The notes: generated by a model not told the origin, from the sequence alone. A stretch of 44,325 nt of DNA from Bacteroidales bacterium (GCA_028708215.1 JAQVZL010000007.1:1-44325); one strand, 5' to 3'; positions 8,075 to 16,949 are shown, counted from the stretch's first letter. Numbers and translations: made by a program.

Positions 8075-8719
8075 ATGAAAACAATTTCGTTGACAGGTAC
8101 ATCCAGAGAGATTACCAAGAAAAGTGCTATTAAAGCTCTAAGAAAAGAGGGACTAGTTCCATGTGTATTATATGGACAAGATCTAGAAAATATTCATTTT
8201 ACATTAGAAGAACGTGATCTATTAAAGATCTTAAATACTCCTAACTCTTATATTATAGAGCTAAATATTGATGGATCTGTATATAAGGCAATTTACCATG
8301 CAGTGCAATTCCATCCTGTAACAGATAATCCTTTGCATGTAGATTTTCTTTCGGTTTCAGATAAAAAACCGGTAGTTATTAATGTGCCTATAGTTATTAC
8401 AGGTGCTGCTCAGGGTGTTCGTGAAGGTGGTAAGCTTCATGTTCTTACAAGAAAACTTAAAGTTTCTGCAGAGATGGATAAGTTACCAGATAATATTGAG
8501 GTAGATGTAACTAAACTTAAAATTGGTAAATCTATTTATGCTGGAGACATAACTGTAGAGGGTGTAAATATTTTAACTCCTAAAAACGCTATTATTTGTG
8601 CAGTTAAGATGACACGTGTTGCAATTGGCGTAGCTGCGGCTGAGGCAGCTGGAACAGAGGGAGATGTTGAGGGAGCAGAAGCAGAAACAGAAGGTGCCGA
8701 GGTAGAAGAGACAAATTAG
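8075..8719 (+). CDS. rplY: 50S ribosomal protein L25/general stress protein Ctc
   Basis: The 214-residue protein is the long (Ctc or TL5-like) form of bL25, which binds 5S rRNA in the large subunit. The N-terminal L25 domain (about 1-90) shows KKSAIKALRKEGLVPCVLYG. The C-terminal beta domain (about 95-180) shows VPIVITGAAQGVREGG. A Glu/Ala/Gly-rich acidic tail follows, as in other Bacteroidota. It heads a tight translation cluster with pth (12 bases apart) and the S4-domain gene. The rplY-pth pairing is conserved across bacteria, which supports the call. Confidence 0.96.
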   Translation: MKTISLTGTSREITKKSAIKALRKEGLVPCVLYGQDLENIHFTLEERDLLKILNTPNSYIIELNIDGSVYKAIYHAVQFHPVTDNPLHVDFLSVSDKKPVVINVPIVITGAAQGVREGGKLHVLTRKLKVSAEMDKLPDNIEVDVTKLKIGKSIYAGDITVEGVNILTPKNAIICAVKMTRVAIGVAAAEAAGTEGDVEGAEAETEGAEVEETN

Positions 8720-8731
8720 TAAAAAAACAGT

Positions 8732-9295
8732 ATGAGCTATCTTATTGTCGGTTTAGGAAATGTGGGAATAGAATATGCTGATACTCGCCATAATATTGGA
8801 TTTATGGTATTGGATGCCTGGGCTCAGGCATCCAATACTGTTTTTAAGAGTAACCGATATGGCTCCACTTTAGAGTGCCGTTATAGGGGGAGAAAAATAG
8901 TTTTACTTAAACCATCTACTTATATGAATTTAAGTGGAAAAGCAGTAAATTATTGGTTGCAAAAAGAGAAAGTACCTATTGAAAATCTTTTAGTAATTGT
9001 AGATGATTTAGCTCTACCGCTAGGAACTTTAAGAATGCGTAAACAAGGGAGTGATGGAGGGCATAACGGTCTTAAAGATATCTCTTCTGTATTAGCTACT
9101 AACTCTTTTACAAGGTTACGTTTAGGCATAGGAGATGCTTTTTCTAAGGGTAGGCAGGTAGATTACGTTCTGGGAAGTTGGACTCAGCCAGAGCTTGAAA
9201 TTCTGCCCAATATTTTATCTAAAGCTATAGATGCATCTAAGTCATTTGTAGCAATAGGTCCAGAAAGGACTATGAATACTTTTAATACAAAATAA
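8732..9295 (+). CDS. pth: Peptidyl-tRNA hydrolase
   Basis: The enzyme frees tRNA from peptidyl-tRNAs that drop off the ribosome. All family residues are visible: N10 in GLGN, catalytic H20 in TRHNIGF, N66 in STYMNLSGK, D91-D92 in VDDLALPLG, and the H111-N112 pair in GGHNGLKD. The length of 187 residues is normal. The start ATG lies 12 bases after rplY, and the third gene of the cluster begins 11 bases after this one ends, so the three are probably one transcript. Confidence 0.98.
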   Translation: MSYLIVGLGNVGIEYADTRHNIGFMVLDAWAQASNTVFKSNRYGSTLECRYRGRKIVLLKPSTYMNLSGKAVNYWLQKEKVPIENLLVIVDDLALPLGTLRMRKQGSDGGHNGLKDISSVLATNSFTRLRLGIGDAFSKGRQVDYVLGSWTQPELEILPNILSKAIDASKSFVAIGPERTMNTFNTK

Positions 9296-9306
9296 TCTTT
9301 TTTGTT

Positions 9307-9675
9307 ATGAGTAGATTAGATAAGTTCTTGTGGTCTGTTAGAGTCTACAAGACAAGGAGTGATGCAGCAGCAGCTTGTAAATCTGGGAAGGTGAAAGTTA
9401 ATGATATACAAGCTAATCCATCGCGAGAAGTTAAAAAAGGCGATACTTTAGAGGTAAGAAAGCGTAACATATTCTACAAATATGAAGTAATTGAGCAGAT
9501 TGAAAAGAGACAACCTGCAAAATTAGTTGTAGATTTTATTAAAGATATTACACCAGAGAGTGAGTTGGCCAAATTAAATGTACCAAAGGAGTCTATTTTT
9601 ATTCAAAGAGATAAAGGTAGTGGCCGTCCAACAAAAAAAGAGAGAAGAGATTTAGACAACCTCCTAAATTTTTAA
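9307..9675 (+). CDS. hslR: S4-domain RNA-binding protein, Hsp15 family
   Basis: The 122-residue protein has an N-terminal S4 RNA-binding domain (RLDKFLWSVRVYKTRSDA, then GKVKVND, about residues 3-60) and a basic tail with GSGRPTKKERRD. E. coli Hsp15 binds large subunits that carry stalled peptidyl-tRNA, so standing next to pth makes sense for ribosome rescue. It is the last gene of rplY-pth-hslR. Its stop codon overlaps that of manA on the other strand by four bases. Confidence 0.92.
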   Translation: MSRLDKFLWSVRVYKTRSDAAAACKSGKVKVNDIQANPSREVKKGDTLEVRKRNIFYKYEVIEQIEKRQPAKLVVDFIKDITPESELAKLNVPKESIFIQRDKGSGRPTKKERRDLDNLLNF

Positions 9676-10637
9676 CTTTTGGCTTTTCCTGTTATTTCTA
9701 ATAGTTTGCCACTTCCAGTTATTGAGTATTCTCCAATATAGGCTGGAATAAGAGCTGTCTCTCCTTTTTTTATTGTTTCCATTGCTTCTCTGCCAGAGAT
9801 AATAACTTCTCTCTCTACTACAAAGTAAATAATAAAGCTTTTAAATAGATGGCTCTCCAATCTTTTCTTTCCATTAATGTTAATCTCTTCAATTTTGAAG
9901 TATGGGGTGTCACATGTTCCCTCTTTTTTAATTAAAGAGTGTGGCTCTATTGCATTATAGTTAATGCAATCTATTGCTAAATCTAGGTGCATCTCTCTAG
10001 CTTTTTTAGGGTTGTGCTCTCTACCCCAGTCATAAACTCTATATGTAACATCTGAGACTTGTTGAACTTCTGCTACAAGTAAACCACCTGTTGCAGAGTG
10101 AAGAGTTCCTGGCTCAATATATATGATATCTCCTTTAGTGGGGGTTATTACATTAAGAGCCTCTTCAATAGTGTTTGAATTGCATCTTTCGTAGAATTCT
10201 TGGGGAGTGAGCTCTTGGTTCAGACCCAAATATACTTTAGCTGTTGGTTCGGCATCTAATATATACCAGCACTCTGTTTTTCCGTATGAGTTATGGCGTT
10301 CCATTGCTGTGGTATCGTCTGGATGAATTTGTAAAGAGAGAGGCTCTTCTATATCTAAAATTTTAATTAGTAAGGGAAATTCATTTCCATAACGCTCGTA
10401 AATTGCATCTCCTACTAAATCGCCTAAGTAAGTTTCTATAAGGTCGTTAATATTGTTGCCCTCTAAAAAACCATTTGAAACTATGGAGATATCGTCTTGG
10501 ACACCACTTAACTCCCAGCTCTCTCCAATAGGGGTCTCTTTTTTGGTTTGTTTGTTAAGTAATTTAGCAATTTTCTCTCCTCCCCACACTCTCTCTTTAA
10601 GAATGGGATGGAATTTTAATGGATATAGTTTTGTCAT
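9672..10637 (-). CDS. manA: Mannose-6-phosphate isomerase, class I
   Basis: The enzyme interconverts fructose-6-phosphate and mannose-6-phosphate and feeds GDP-mannose and polysaccharide synthesis. The zinc-site residues are visible: Q103 and H105 in LSLQIHPDD, E122 in GKTECWYI and H180 in EPGTLHSA. At 321 residues this is the short bacterial form (Bacillus ManA-like), with a start typical of Bacteroidota (KFHPILKERVWGG). Its first 41 bases overlap the end of the CPBP peptidase gene, which suggests translational coupling. The 3' end meets that of hslR. Confidence 0.96.
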   Translation of the reverse strand: MTKLYPLKFHPILKERVWGGEKIAKLLNKQTKKETPIGESWELSGVQDDISIVSNGFLEGNNINDLIETYLGDLVGDAIYERYGNEFPLLIKILDIEEPLSLQIHPDDTTAMERHNSYGKTECWYILDAEPTAKVYLGLNQELTPQEFYERCNSNTIEEALNVITPTKGDIIYIEPGTLHSATGGLLVAEVQQVSDVTYRVYDWGREHNPKKAREMHLDLAIDCINYNAIEPHSLIKKEGTCDTPYFKIEEININGKKRLESHLFKSFIIYFVVEREVIISGREAMETIKKGETALIPAYIGEYSITGSGKLLEITGKAKS

Positions 10638-11457
10638 AATTTTTATTCATTATTAAGATAACAGTTACTGTGTAGAGCAATGAAACTGCATAAATTATAT
10701 AGTAGTACCTATTTGGAATAATATCTACAAAGCCAAAGTGAGCAGGTAAGTCTGGGAACAGTATGGTAACAAAGTAGGAAAAGCCATTGTTTACAAAGTG
10801 GATGAAAATTGTGGCCCAAAGTGAATGAGTACGCCAATAGATCCATCCCATAAATACTCCTAAAATAAAAGCTGGAATTGCTTGCCATGGGTTTAGGTGT
10901 ATTATACCAAACATAAAAGCCGATAGGATTATTGCTTTGGCAGGTGATGTATGGTATAATAGAGCTCTTAAAATAATACCTCTGCAGAAGAGCTCCTCTA
11001 AAATTGAAGCAAATATTACTACAGATAAGAAGGTGGTAATTGCATTAGAGTGAATCTTACCCATAAACTCTTCTAAAAATTCGGGGATTCCCATCCAATA
11101 TGTTAATGGCTCTGTGATAATATTAATTGAAAAAACCATTAATAAAATAAGAATAAAGCTAACTCCTACACCCAATTTCCCAAAGTTAGCTCTATCTAAT
11201 TCTACGTAGGGAGGGGTGTAATCTTCTGAAGTTATATTCAAAAAACTCTTTTTTAGTGAGAAAAAGATAAATATTGCAGGAGGTACAAATATAAGTGGGT
11301 AGCTTAAAATTTCTGCAACTGAAGAGAGTGAGGGGAGTAGTATAGCAATTGAAATATTAAAAAGAGCAGCAAAAATAGACCCTCCTAAAATTAGGATTAT
11401 TATAAGAAGCCAACTTTCTGCAACTCCTGGAAGATAATATTTAAGTTTGTTAAACAT
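10597..11457 (-). CDS. CPBP-family intramembrane glutamic peptidase
   Basis: The 286-residue protein has about eight hydrophobic segments. The three Abi/CPBP (Rce1-like) motifs are EExxxR at E153-E154-R158 (EELFCRG), FxxxH at F182-H186 (FGIIH) and HxxxN at H219-N223 (HFVNN). All catalytic residues are present, so it should be an active membrane peptidase. Some relatives act in bacteriocin self-immunity and others in membrane protein processing, but nothing near it suggests a bacteriocin. It sits between the nucleotidyltransferase gene (15 bases upstream) and manA (41-base overlap), so the three are probably co-transcribed. Confidence 0.93.
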   Translation of the reverse strand: MFNKLKYYLPGVAESWLLIIILILGGSIFAALFNISIAILLPSLSSVAEILSYPLIFVPPAIFIFFSLKKSFLNITSEDYTPPYVELDRANFGKLGVGVSFILILLMVFSINIITEPLTYWMGIPEFLEEFMGKIHSNAITTFLSVVIFASILEELFCRGIILRALLYHTSPAKAIILSAFMFGIIHLNPWQAIPAFILGVFMGWIYWRTHSLWATIFIHFVNNGFSYFVTILFPDLPAHFGFVDIIPNRYYYIIYAVSLLYTVTVILIMNKNYDKTISIKIPSHS

Positions 11458-11472
11458 ATACAGTTGAGCTCG

Positions 11473-12390
11473 CTAAAAGAGAGGTGCTGGGTACACTCCT
11501 TGGTTAATTAATGATTTTATCTTTTGAGTTACAACCTCTTTATCTTGTTTGTATGTTACTCCAAACCAAGAATCGGGTGTAGATAAAACTTTACAATTAG
11601 CATATTTACTCTCTAATAAAGCATTTACTATAAAAGGGATGTAAAATTCAGATTTATTATTTTGAGCACTGTTTTTAAGAAACTCTATAAATAGCTTTTT
11701 GCTTTGTTCAAATAGATCTGGAGTGAACCCCCACATGTTCATAGAGACAAAACTATTTTCTGGAATCTCTACAACTTCTCCTTTTGAGTTTTCTCCTTGG
11801 ATTGTTCCAGTGGATGTTCTCTTTAATTTGTGATGTTCTTCTACAGATAGTAAAAAGCCATCTTGATTGTAAGTACATATCCCTCTGGAGACTGTGCCTG
11901 CTTCTGAAAGTGTATTCCCAGCTTTAAATCCCACCATAGAGAAAGCCCCTTTTTTACCCTCTGTTGACTTTAGATAGTTAGCCATAACTTTAAAAGACTC
12001 TTGTCCATAATAGTCATCGGCATTTATTACTGCAAAGGGTTTATCTACCTCTTTTGCAGCCACTAGTACTGCGTGGCCTGTGCCCCAAGGTTTAATTCTC
12101 TCTTTATCTACAGAAAAACCTTTTGGAACCATATCTAACTCTTGCGAAGCAAATGCAATCTCTATTAAGTGTCCATATCTTTTACATACTCTCTCTTCAA
12201 ACTCTTTTTTAAAAGAGTTACGAATTACAAAAACAACTTTTCCAAAACCAGCTTTTATTGCATCATAAACAGAATAGTCCATAATAGTCTCCCCTGTAGG
12301 TCCTATACTGTCTAGTTGTTTAAGCCCTCCATATCTGCTTCCCATTCCGGCAGCAAGTATTAATAGTGTTGGTTTACTCATAACTCTCAT
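11473..12390 (-). CDS. Nucleotidyltransferase of the sugar-1-phosphate type
   Basis: The protein has the NTP-transferase fold of glucose-1-phosphate uridylyl- and thymidylyltransferases. The nucleotide-binding loop LILAAGMGSRYGGLKQ is near the N-terminus, and a metal-binding segment AVINADDYYG lies at about residues 110-120. It belongs to a conserved Bacteroidota family of about 300 residues often annotated as nucleotidyltransferase or UTP-glucose-1-phosphate uridylyltransferase-like. The nucleotide and sugar cannot be told from sequence. The neighbouring manA fits a role in activated sugar supply. The ATG at 12381 (MSKPTLLILA) is an equally good start, since relatives begin close to that point. 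Confidence 0.88.
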   Translation of the reverse strand: MRVMSKPTLLILAAGMGSRYGGLKQLDSIGPTGETIMDYSVYDAIKAGFGKVVFVIRNSFKKEFEERVCKRYGHLIEIAFASQELDMVPKGFSVDKERIKPWGTGHAVLVAAKEVDKPFAVINADDYYGQESFKVMANYLKSTEGKKGAFSMVGFKAGNTLSEAGTVSRGICTYNQDGFLLSVEEHHKLKRTSTGTIQGENSKGEVVEIPENSFVSMNMWGFTPDLFEQSKKLFIEFLKNSAQNNKSEFYIPFIVNALLESKYANCKVLSTPDSWFGVTYKQDKEVVTQKIKSLINQGVYPAPLF

Positions 12391-12424
12391 TTTTTATTTT
12401 AATATGCTACAACAAAATTATTAT

Positions 12425-12432
12425 TAATTTTG
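12425..12432 (+). promoter_or_regulatory. -7 element for the DivIC/FtsB-like gene
   Basis: TAATTTTG matches TAnnTTTG. It predicts a leader of only about 10 bases before the TTG start codon at 12449. Confidence 0.45.
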
Positions 12433-12448
12433 TACAAAACAGAAGATT

Positions 12449-12772
12449 TTGAGTTTAAAAGAACATTGGTTGCATTTTAAGGGGTCTAGATTTATTAAAT
12501 TAATCCGGAATAAGTTTGTTATTGCGCTGTTTCTCTTTGTGTTATGGGTGGCTTTTTTTGATGCTAATAATCTTGTAAAGTGGTCTAAGATAGTTATAAA
12601 CATAAGTGAGCAAGAGAGCCAAAAAAGGTACTATAAAGAGGCTATTAACTCTATAGACGAAAAGCTTAACGAGTTAAGTTCAAATAGAGATTCTCTAGAA
12701 AAATTTGCAAGGGAGCAGTACCTATTCAAAGAAGATGACGAAGATATTTTTATTGTTGAGGAGCCAAAGTGA
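12449..12772 (+). CDS. Septum formation initiator, DivIC/FtsB family
   Basis: The 107-residue protein has a short basic cytoplasmic end, one membrane segment (about residues 24-38, FVIALFLFVLWVAFF) and a periplasmic coiled coil (EAINSIDEKLNELSSNRDSL). The family signature follows as LEKFAREQYLFKEDDEDIFI. FtsB/DivIC proteins join the FtsQ/FtsL subcomplex of the divisome that activates septal wall synthesis. No ATG is available before the membrane segment, so the start is probably the TTG at 12449, close behind a promoter element. Its 3' end overlaps yjjG on the other strand by 23 bases. Confidence 0.85.
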   Translation: MSLKEHWLHFKGSRFIKLIRNKFVIALFLFVLWVAFFDANNLVKWSKIVINISEQESQKRYYKEAINSIDEKLNELSSNRDSLEKFAREQYLFKEDDEDIFIVEEPK

Positions 12773-13454
12773 TTAAGTCTCTTAAATCTGCAGAATTATA
12801 GGTTGGCCCACCATTACATTCAGCTCTTTTATAGTTATAAAAAAACTGGTCTATCCCAAATATCATTGCTCCCTCTATATCGTTTGTGAAATTGTCTCCT
12901 ACCATAATAGCTTTATTTTTGACTCCATTAATTGCATTAAGTGCTCTTTTAAAAATAATAGGAGATGGTTTGTGAATGCCCTCTTCTTCTGAGATTAAGA
13001 TAGCATCAAAGTAATGATTTATACCTGCATTAGACAATTTCTTATATTGTACCTCTTTAAAGCCATTGGTTATAATTGCCATTTTGCATCCTTTTTCTTT
13101 TAATTTCTTTAGCACCTCTTTGGCATGTGGCATTAATGCTGTTTGGTGGGGCATCTGTTCTAGATATTCTCGCCCAAATATTTGTGCTAAATTATGGTTG
13201 TCAATCCCAAATTCAAGTAGAGTAATTTTAAAGCGCTCCCAACTTAATCTCTCTTTTGAAATCTCTCCTTTCTCATAACTGCTCCATAGTTTTTTATTAA
13301 TATGGTAGTACTTTTTATAGAACTCAACTTTATTTAAATGAGATAGTTTATATCTATCTAGTAGGGTATTAATATTATTTTCGGCATTTTTGTCAAAATC
13401 CCAAAGTGTTCTATCTAAATCGAACAGAAAGTATTTATACTCTTTTTTCAACAT
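12750..13454 (-). CDS. HAD-family nucleotidase, YjjG type
   Basis: This is a haloacid-dehalogenase phosphatase of 234 residues. The nucleophile motif is FLFDLDRTLWDF (D12 and D14), motif II is IITNGF, and the final acidic motif is MVGDNFTNDIEGA. The cap and motifs match YjjG, a pyrimidine 5'-nucleotidase thought to clear non-canonical dUMP- or 5-substituted nucleotides. It starts one base after the M64 peptidase gene ends, and so is translated from the folP-purB-M64 transcript. The nucleotide role fits purB as a neighbour, but the exact substrate is not proven by sequence. Confidence 0.88.
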   Translation of the reverse strand: MLKKEYKYFLFDLDRTLWDFDKNAENNINTLLDRYKLSHLNKVEFYKKYYHINKKLWSSYEKGEISKERLSWERFKITLLEFGIDNHNLAQIFGREYLEQMPHQTALMPHAKEVLKKLKEKGCKMAIITNGFKEVQYKKLSNAGINHYFDAILISEEEGIHKPSPIIFKRALNAINGVKNKAIMVGDNFTNDIEGAMIFGIDQFFYNYKRAECNGGPTYNSADLRDLITLAPQQ

Positions 13455-13455
13455 T

Positions 13456-14721
13456 CTATTGAGTATAATGGTCTATCATCTTATTTATGGCTGCTTTACA
13501 TACAGGGCAAAACTCTGCTGCTTCATTGCTTTTCATTCTGCAGTTTAGAGCAGATCTGTAGATCCCCTTTGCCGTATAACCACCTCCCTCAAAAATGCCA
13601 GCCTTCTTAGAATTAACCATTTGCTTCCATTTCCTTTCAAAGTTGACCATTGTGGTTATATTGGGCTCCCAAGGTTCTAGTGAAAGATTGTAGAACTCTT
13701 CGTATGCTACCTCAGAAGAGTAGTATTCATCTGCAAGACCTGCAAAACTGTGCCCTAGTTCATGAACAAAAACCTCTGCAGTAGTTTTGTGAGATGCCAT
13801 ACTTAATCCATAAAAATTATAGATTCCACCACCTCCATATTTATCTGTATTTACAATTACGTAGAGAGCATCATAAGGGACATTTGAGGCTGCGCGAGCA
13901 ACAATACTTTGGTCTGGCGTTGTTAGGTATCTATCTATATTAAAAGTGTAGAAACTAGACGATAGAGCTGTATTTTTCCAACTGTTTTGATGCGGTATAT
14001 CTGTTCCGGAATCTTTGGAAATAGCTTGAACTGCCCAAATATTAAAATCTTCTTTCCTGGATTTGTATGGTTCTATATCAAAAAGGTAACCTGTAAACAA
14101 TAGGGCATCCTCTTTAAATTTATCCATCTCTTGCTCTGTGTAGCCCTCGGCAATAAAAAGTAAATCAACTTTATTGTTAGGGTTTCCATTGTATAGGAGG
14201 GTATCTGTTTTATAGCCGCTGTCACTTACATTGCAAATCTGTTTGTCGTTAGGGTCTATGATAAAAGTAGAGATGTCGTAAAAAAGACCATCTTCTCTGT
14301 TTCGTGCCGAAAAGATAACGTTTACCTTGCTCTTTGGGAATGGAATAGTATGAGAGCTTCTAAAAGAGCGTTTTATTTTTTTAGCCTCTGCTGTTGTTCG
14401 CCACTCCTGAAATAGACTATTGAACCCTTTAGAAAAGATAATGTCTCCTAGCTCATTCTCTACTCTGTAATTAAATTCCCCGTAGTTGAAATCTTCAGTT
14501 GTAGAGTTTAAAGGGCCTCCCCATAGAGGCTCTTTAAATAGCCCTTCTAGAAAGCAGTCTTGGTTAAATGCGTCTCCAGCAAAAACAACGTCTAATCTTA
14601 GCCTCTCTTTTGTGAAATGTTTAGAAAAGCTCTCTTGTGCCTCTAGCTTTTGACTATTAATTAGAGTAGAAAATATTGTTATTACTACTAATGGTATAAT
14701 AGTATTATTTAGATATTTCAT
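13456..14721 (-). CDS. Secreted M64 (IgA peptidase-like) metallopeptidase
   Basis: The 421-residue protein has an N-terminal signal sequence (KYLNNTIIPLVVITIFSTL). An N-terminal beta-rich domain (about 30-160) precedes a catalytic domain that carries the zinc motif HELGHSFAGLADEYY: H320, E321 and H324, with D331 as likely third ligand. This is the M64 pattern. The founding member cleaves IgA in Clostridium ramosum, but Bacteroidota homologues are widespread and mostly uncharacterised, so IgA cleavage should not be assumed. It ends GGGYTAKGIYR and then a cysteine-containing tail (NCRMK, FCPVCKAA) that could form disulfides. It lies between purB (12 bases) and yjjG (1 base). Confidence 0.92.
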   Translation of the reverse strand: MKYLNNTIIPLVVITIFSTLINSQKLEAQESFSKHFTKERLRLDVVFAGDAFNQDCFLEGLFKEPLWGGPLNSTTEDFNYGEFNYRVENELGDIIFSKGFNSLFQEWRTTAEAKKIKRSFRSSHTIPFPKSKVNVIFSARNREDGLFYDISTFIIDPNDKQICNVSDSGYKTDTLLYNGNPNNKVDLLFIAEGYTEQEMDKFKEDALLFTGYLFDIEPYKSRKEDFNIWAVQAISKDSGTDIPHQNSWKNTALSSSFYTFNIDRYLTTPDQSIVARAASNVPYDALYVIVNTDKYGGGGIYNFYGLSMASHKTTAEVFVHELGHSFAGLADEYYSSEVAYEEFYNLSLEPWEPNITTMVNFERKWKQMVNSKKAGIFEGGGYTAKGIYRSALNCRMKSNEAAEFCPVCKAAINKMIDHYTQ

Positions 14722-14733
14722 GTTAAGTGTTGT

Positions 14734-16077
14734 TTAAAACCCGGTATAACTTTGAGGAGTAATTTTTAATAACTCCTCTTTAATTGAATCGTTTACATTA
14801 AGTTTTTTAATAAAAGTTGCAATAGCATTTTTGTCAATTACGCTATTAGTTCTGGTAAGCTCTTTAAGTGCTTCATATGGTTTAGGGTATCCTTCGCGTC
14901 TAAGAACTGTTTGTATCCCTTCTGCTACAACTGCCCAGTTATTTTCAAGATCTCTTTCAATTGCTATATTATTTAGTATGAGTTTGTTTAATCCCTTTTC
15001 AATTGATTTTAGAGAGATTATAGTGTGTGCAATTGGAACCCCAATATTCCTTAATACAGTAGAGTCTGTAAGGTCTCTTTGAAGTCTAGAAATTGGCAGT
15101 TTAGAAGAGAGGTGCTCAAATATTGCATTTGCAATTCCAAGATTACCCTCGGCATTTTCAAAGTCTATGGGATTTACTTTATGAGGCATTGCAGAGGAGC
15201 CAACTTCTCCTTTTTTTATTTTTTGACGGAAATATTCCATTGAGATATAGCTCCAGAAGTCTCTACATAAATCTATTAAAATAGTGTTAATTCTTTTAAG
15301 ATTGTCGAATAGTGCGGCCATATAATCGTAATGCTCTATCTGTGTGGTTGGCCAAGATCTTTTTAGGCCAAGTTTTCCCTCTGTTAACTTTTGTGCAAAA
15401 CTATTCCAATCTATATGGGGGTATGCAACTTTATGTGCATTAAAATTACCTGTTGCGCCCCCAAACTTACAGGCAAAAGGGATTTTTTCTAAAGTAGATA
15501 TTTGCTCTTTTAAACGTGTAGTAAAGACTTCAATCTCTTTCCCTAAGCGTGTAGGAGAGGCTGGTTGCCCGTGAGTTTTTGCAAGCATAGAGACATTTTG
15601 CCACTCTTTAGAGAGAGCTTCTAGTTTATTTAAAACCTCGTTTAGAGTAGGTATATAAGACTCTCTTATGCCCTCTAGAAGTGATAGAGGCACTGCACTG
15701 TTGTTTATATCTTGAGAAGTAAGCCCAAAGTGCACAAATTCAGAGAAGTTATCTAATTTTAGTAGCGAAAACTTATTTTTTATAAAATATTCTACTGCTT
15801 TTACATCGTGATTAGTAGTCTGTTCTATCTCTTTTACCTCTTGTGCATCTTGGTAAGAGAAATTTTCATAGATCTCTCTTAATTTTGGGAAGAGGTTCTT
15901 GTCTATAGCTTTAAGTTGCTCCAAAGGAATTTCACACAAAGAGATAAAGTACTCAATCTCTACTACTACTCTATATTTTATAAGTGCATATTCTGAGTAG
16001 TACTCTTTAAGGTCTTCTATCTGTTTGCTGTACCTTCCATCTATAGGAGATATTGCTGCTAGTGGTGAGTTATTCAT
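14734..16077 (-). CDS. purB: Adenylosuccinate lyase
   Basis: The enzyme acts twice in purine synthesis: it removes fumarate from SAICAR and from adenylosuccinate. The 447-residue length, the N-terminal SPIDGRY and the fumarase-superfamily signature SSAMPHKVNPIDFENAEGN at about residues 290-310 identify it. The FGLTSQDINN motif is also present. It is of the E. coli-like subtype. It follows folP by 11 bases and precedes the M64 gene. Confidence 0.98.
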   Translation of the reverse strand: MNNSPLAAISPIDGRYSKQIEDLKEYYSEYALIKYRVVVEIEYFISLCEIPLEQLKAIDKNLFPKLREIYENFSYQDAQEVKEIEQTTNHDVKAVEYFIKNKFSLLKLDNFSEFVHFGLTSQDINNSAVPLSLLEGIRESYIPTLNEVLNKLEALSKEWQNVSMLAKTHGQPASPTRLGKEIEVFTTRLKEQISTLEKIPFACKFGGATGNFNAHKVAYPHIDWNSFAQKLTEGKLGLKRSWPTTQIEHYDYMAALFDNLKRINTILIDLCRDFWSYISMEYFRQKIKKGEVGSSAMPHKVNPIDFENAEGNLGIANAIFEHLSSKLPISRLQRDLTDSTVLRNIGVPIAHTIISLKSIEKGLNKLILNNIAIERDLENNWAVVAEGIQTVLRREGYPKPYEALKELTRTNSVIDKNAIATFIKKLNVNDSIKEELLKITPQSYTGF

Positions 16078-16088
16078 TATAAAAGTAA

Positions 16089-16922
16089 TTATCTGTTTTG
16101 AGTGAGTAATTTATGTAGTTTTATCATTTGCACAGCCTCTTTAACATCGTGGGCTCTAATGATATTAGCACCATTTAATATAGCGGTAAGTTCAAGAGCA
16201 GAGGTAGCTGGTAGGGCCTCTTCTGGTGAAATCGAGAGCGATTTGTATATCATGCTTTTACGAGATAGACCAGCTAGCAGAAGATAGTTCTCTCCCTTTT
16301 TGTTTTTTATTTTTAACTCCGAAAGGTTATTCAAAAGTTGGTAGTTTTGGTTTATATTTTTAGCAAAACCAAATCCAGGATCTAGTACAATTTCTTTGAT
16401 TCCTATCTCTTCTGCTTTTTTAGCAAAACTGGAGAGGTACTCTTTAACCTCCATGGTAACATCTTTATAGTCGCATTTATCTTGCATGTTTTGAGGAGTT
16501 CCTCTTTTATGCATAGCAATATATGGAAGCTCCAATTTAGCTGCCATTTTTAGCATTTTAGGGTCGTCTTCTCCTGCAGAGATGTCGTTTATTATAAAAT
16601 CTCCTACAAAATCAAACGCTCTTTCTACAATATTTGCTCTAAATGTGTCAATTGAAATAAGTGATTGAGGAAATACTCTAAGAACTTTTTTAAGTGCTGG
16701 TTTTAGACGTTCCCACTCTTCTTCTTCTGAGATGGGTATAGAGTGAGGCCGAGTAGAGCATGCTCCAATATCAATTATGGAGGCGCCATCTTCTATCATT
16801 GTTGCAAATCTATTTTCAAACTCATTTTCGTTTAGGCACCTGCTTCCAGGGTAAAAGGAGTCTGGACTCATATTTATAATTCCCATTACTTGGGGAGTCT
16901 CCGTTTTTATATTATTTAGCAT
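16089..16922 (-). CDS. folP: Dihydropteroate synthase
   Basis: The enzyme joins p-aminobenzoate to hydroxymethyl-dihydropterin pyrophosphate in folate synthesis and is the sulfonamide target. Seen motifs are VMGIINMSPDSFYPGSR, IIDIGACSTRPHS, LDPGFGFAK and the substrate-binding AGLSRKSMI, all in the right order in 277 residues. It is the first gene of the minus-strand run folP-purB-M64-yjjG. A 45-base gap separates it from the divergent tmk gene. Confidence 0.97.
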   Translation of the reverse strand: MLNNIKTETPQVMGIINMSPDSFYPGSRCLNENEFENRFATMIEDGASIIDIGACSTRPHSIPISEEEEWERLKPALKKVLRVFPQSLISIDTFRANIVERAFDFVGDFIINDISAGEDDPKMLKMAAKLELPYIAMHKRGTPQNMQDKCDYKDVTMEVKEYLSSFAKKAEEIGIKEIVLDPGFGFAKNINQNYQLLNNLSELKIKNKKGENYLLLAGLSRKSMIYKSLSISPEEALPATSALELTAILNGANIIRAHDVKEAVQMIKLHKLLTQNR

Positions 16923-16930
16923 AAATTGTC

Positions 16931-16938
16931 TAACTTTG
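16931..16938 (+). promoter_or_regulatory. -7 element for tmk
   Basis: TAACTTTG matches TAnnTTTG, about 30 bases before the tmk start. It lies inside the 45-base divergent gap with folP. Confidence 0.5.
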
Positions 16939-16949
16939 TTTTCATATCA

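Noticed and set aside
13456..14721. Calling the M64 protein an IgA protease
   Set aside because: The motif shows the family, but most members have unknown substrates.
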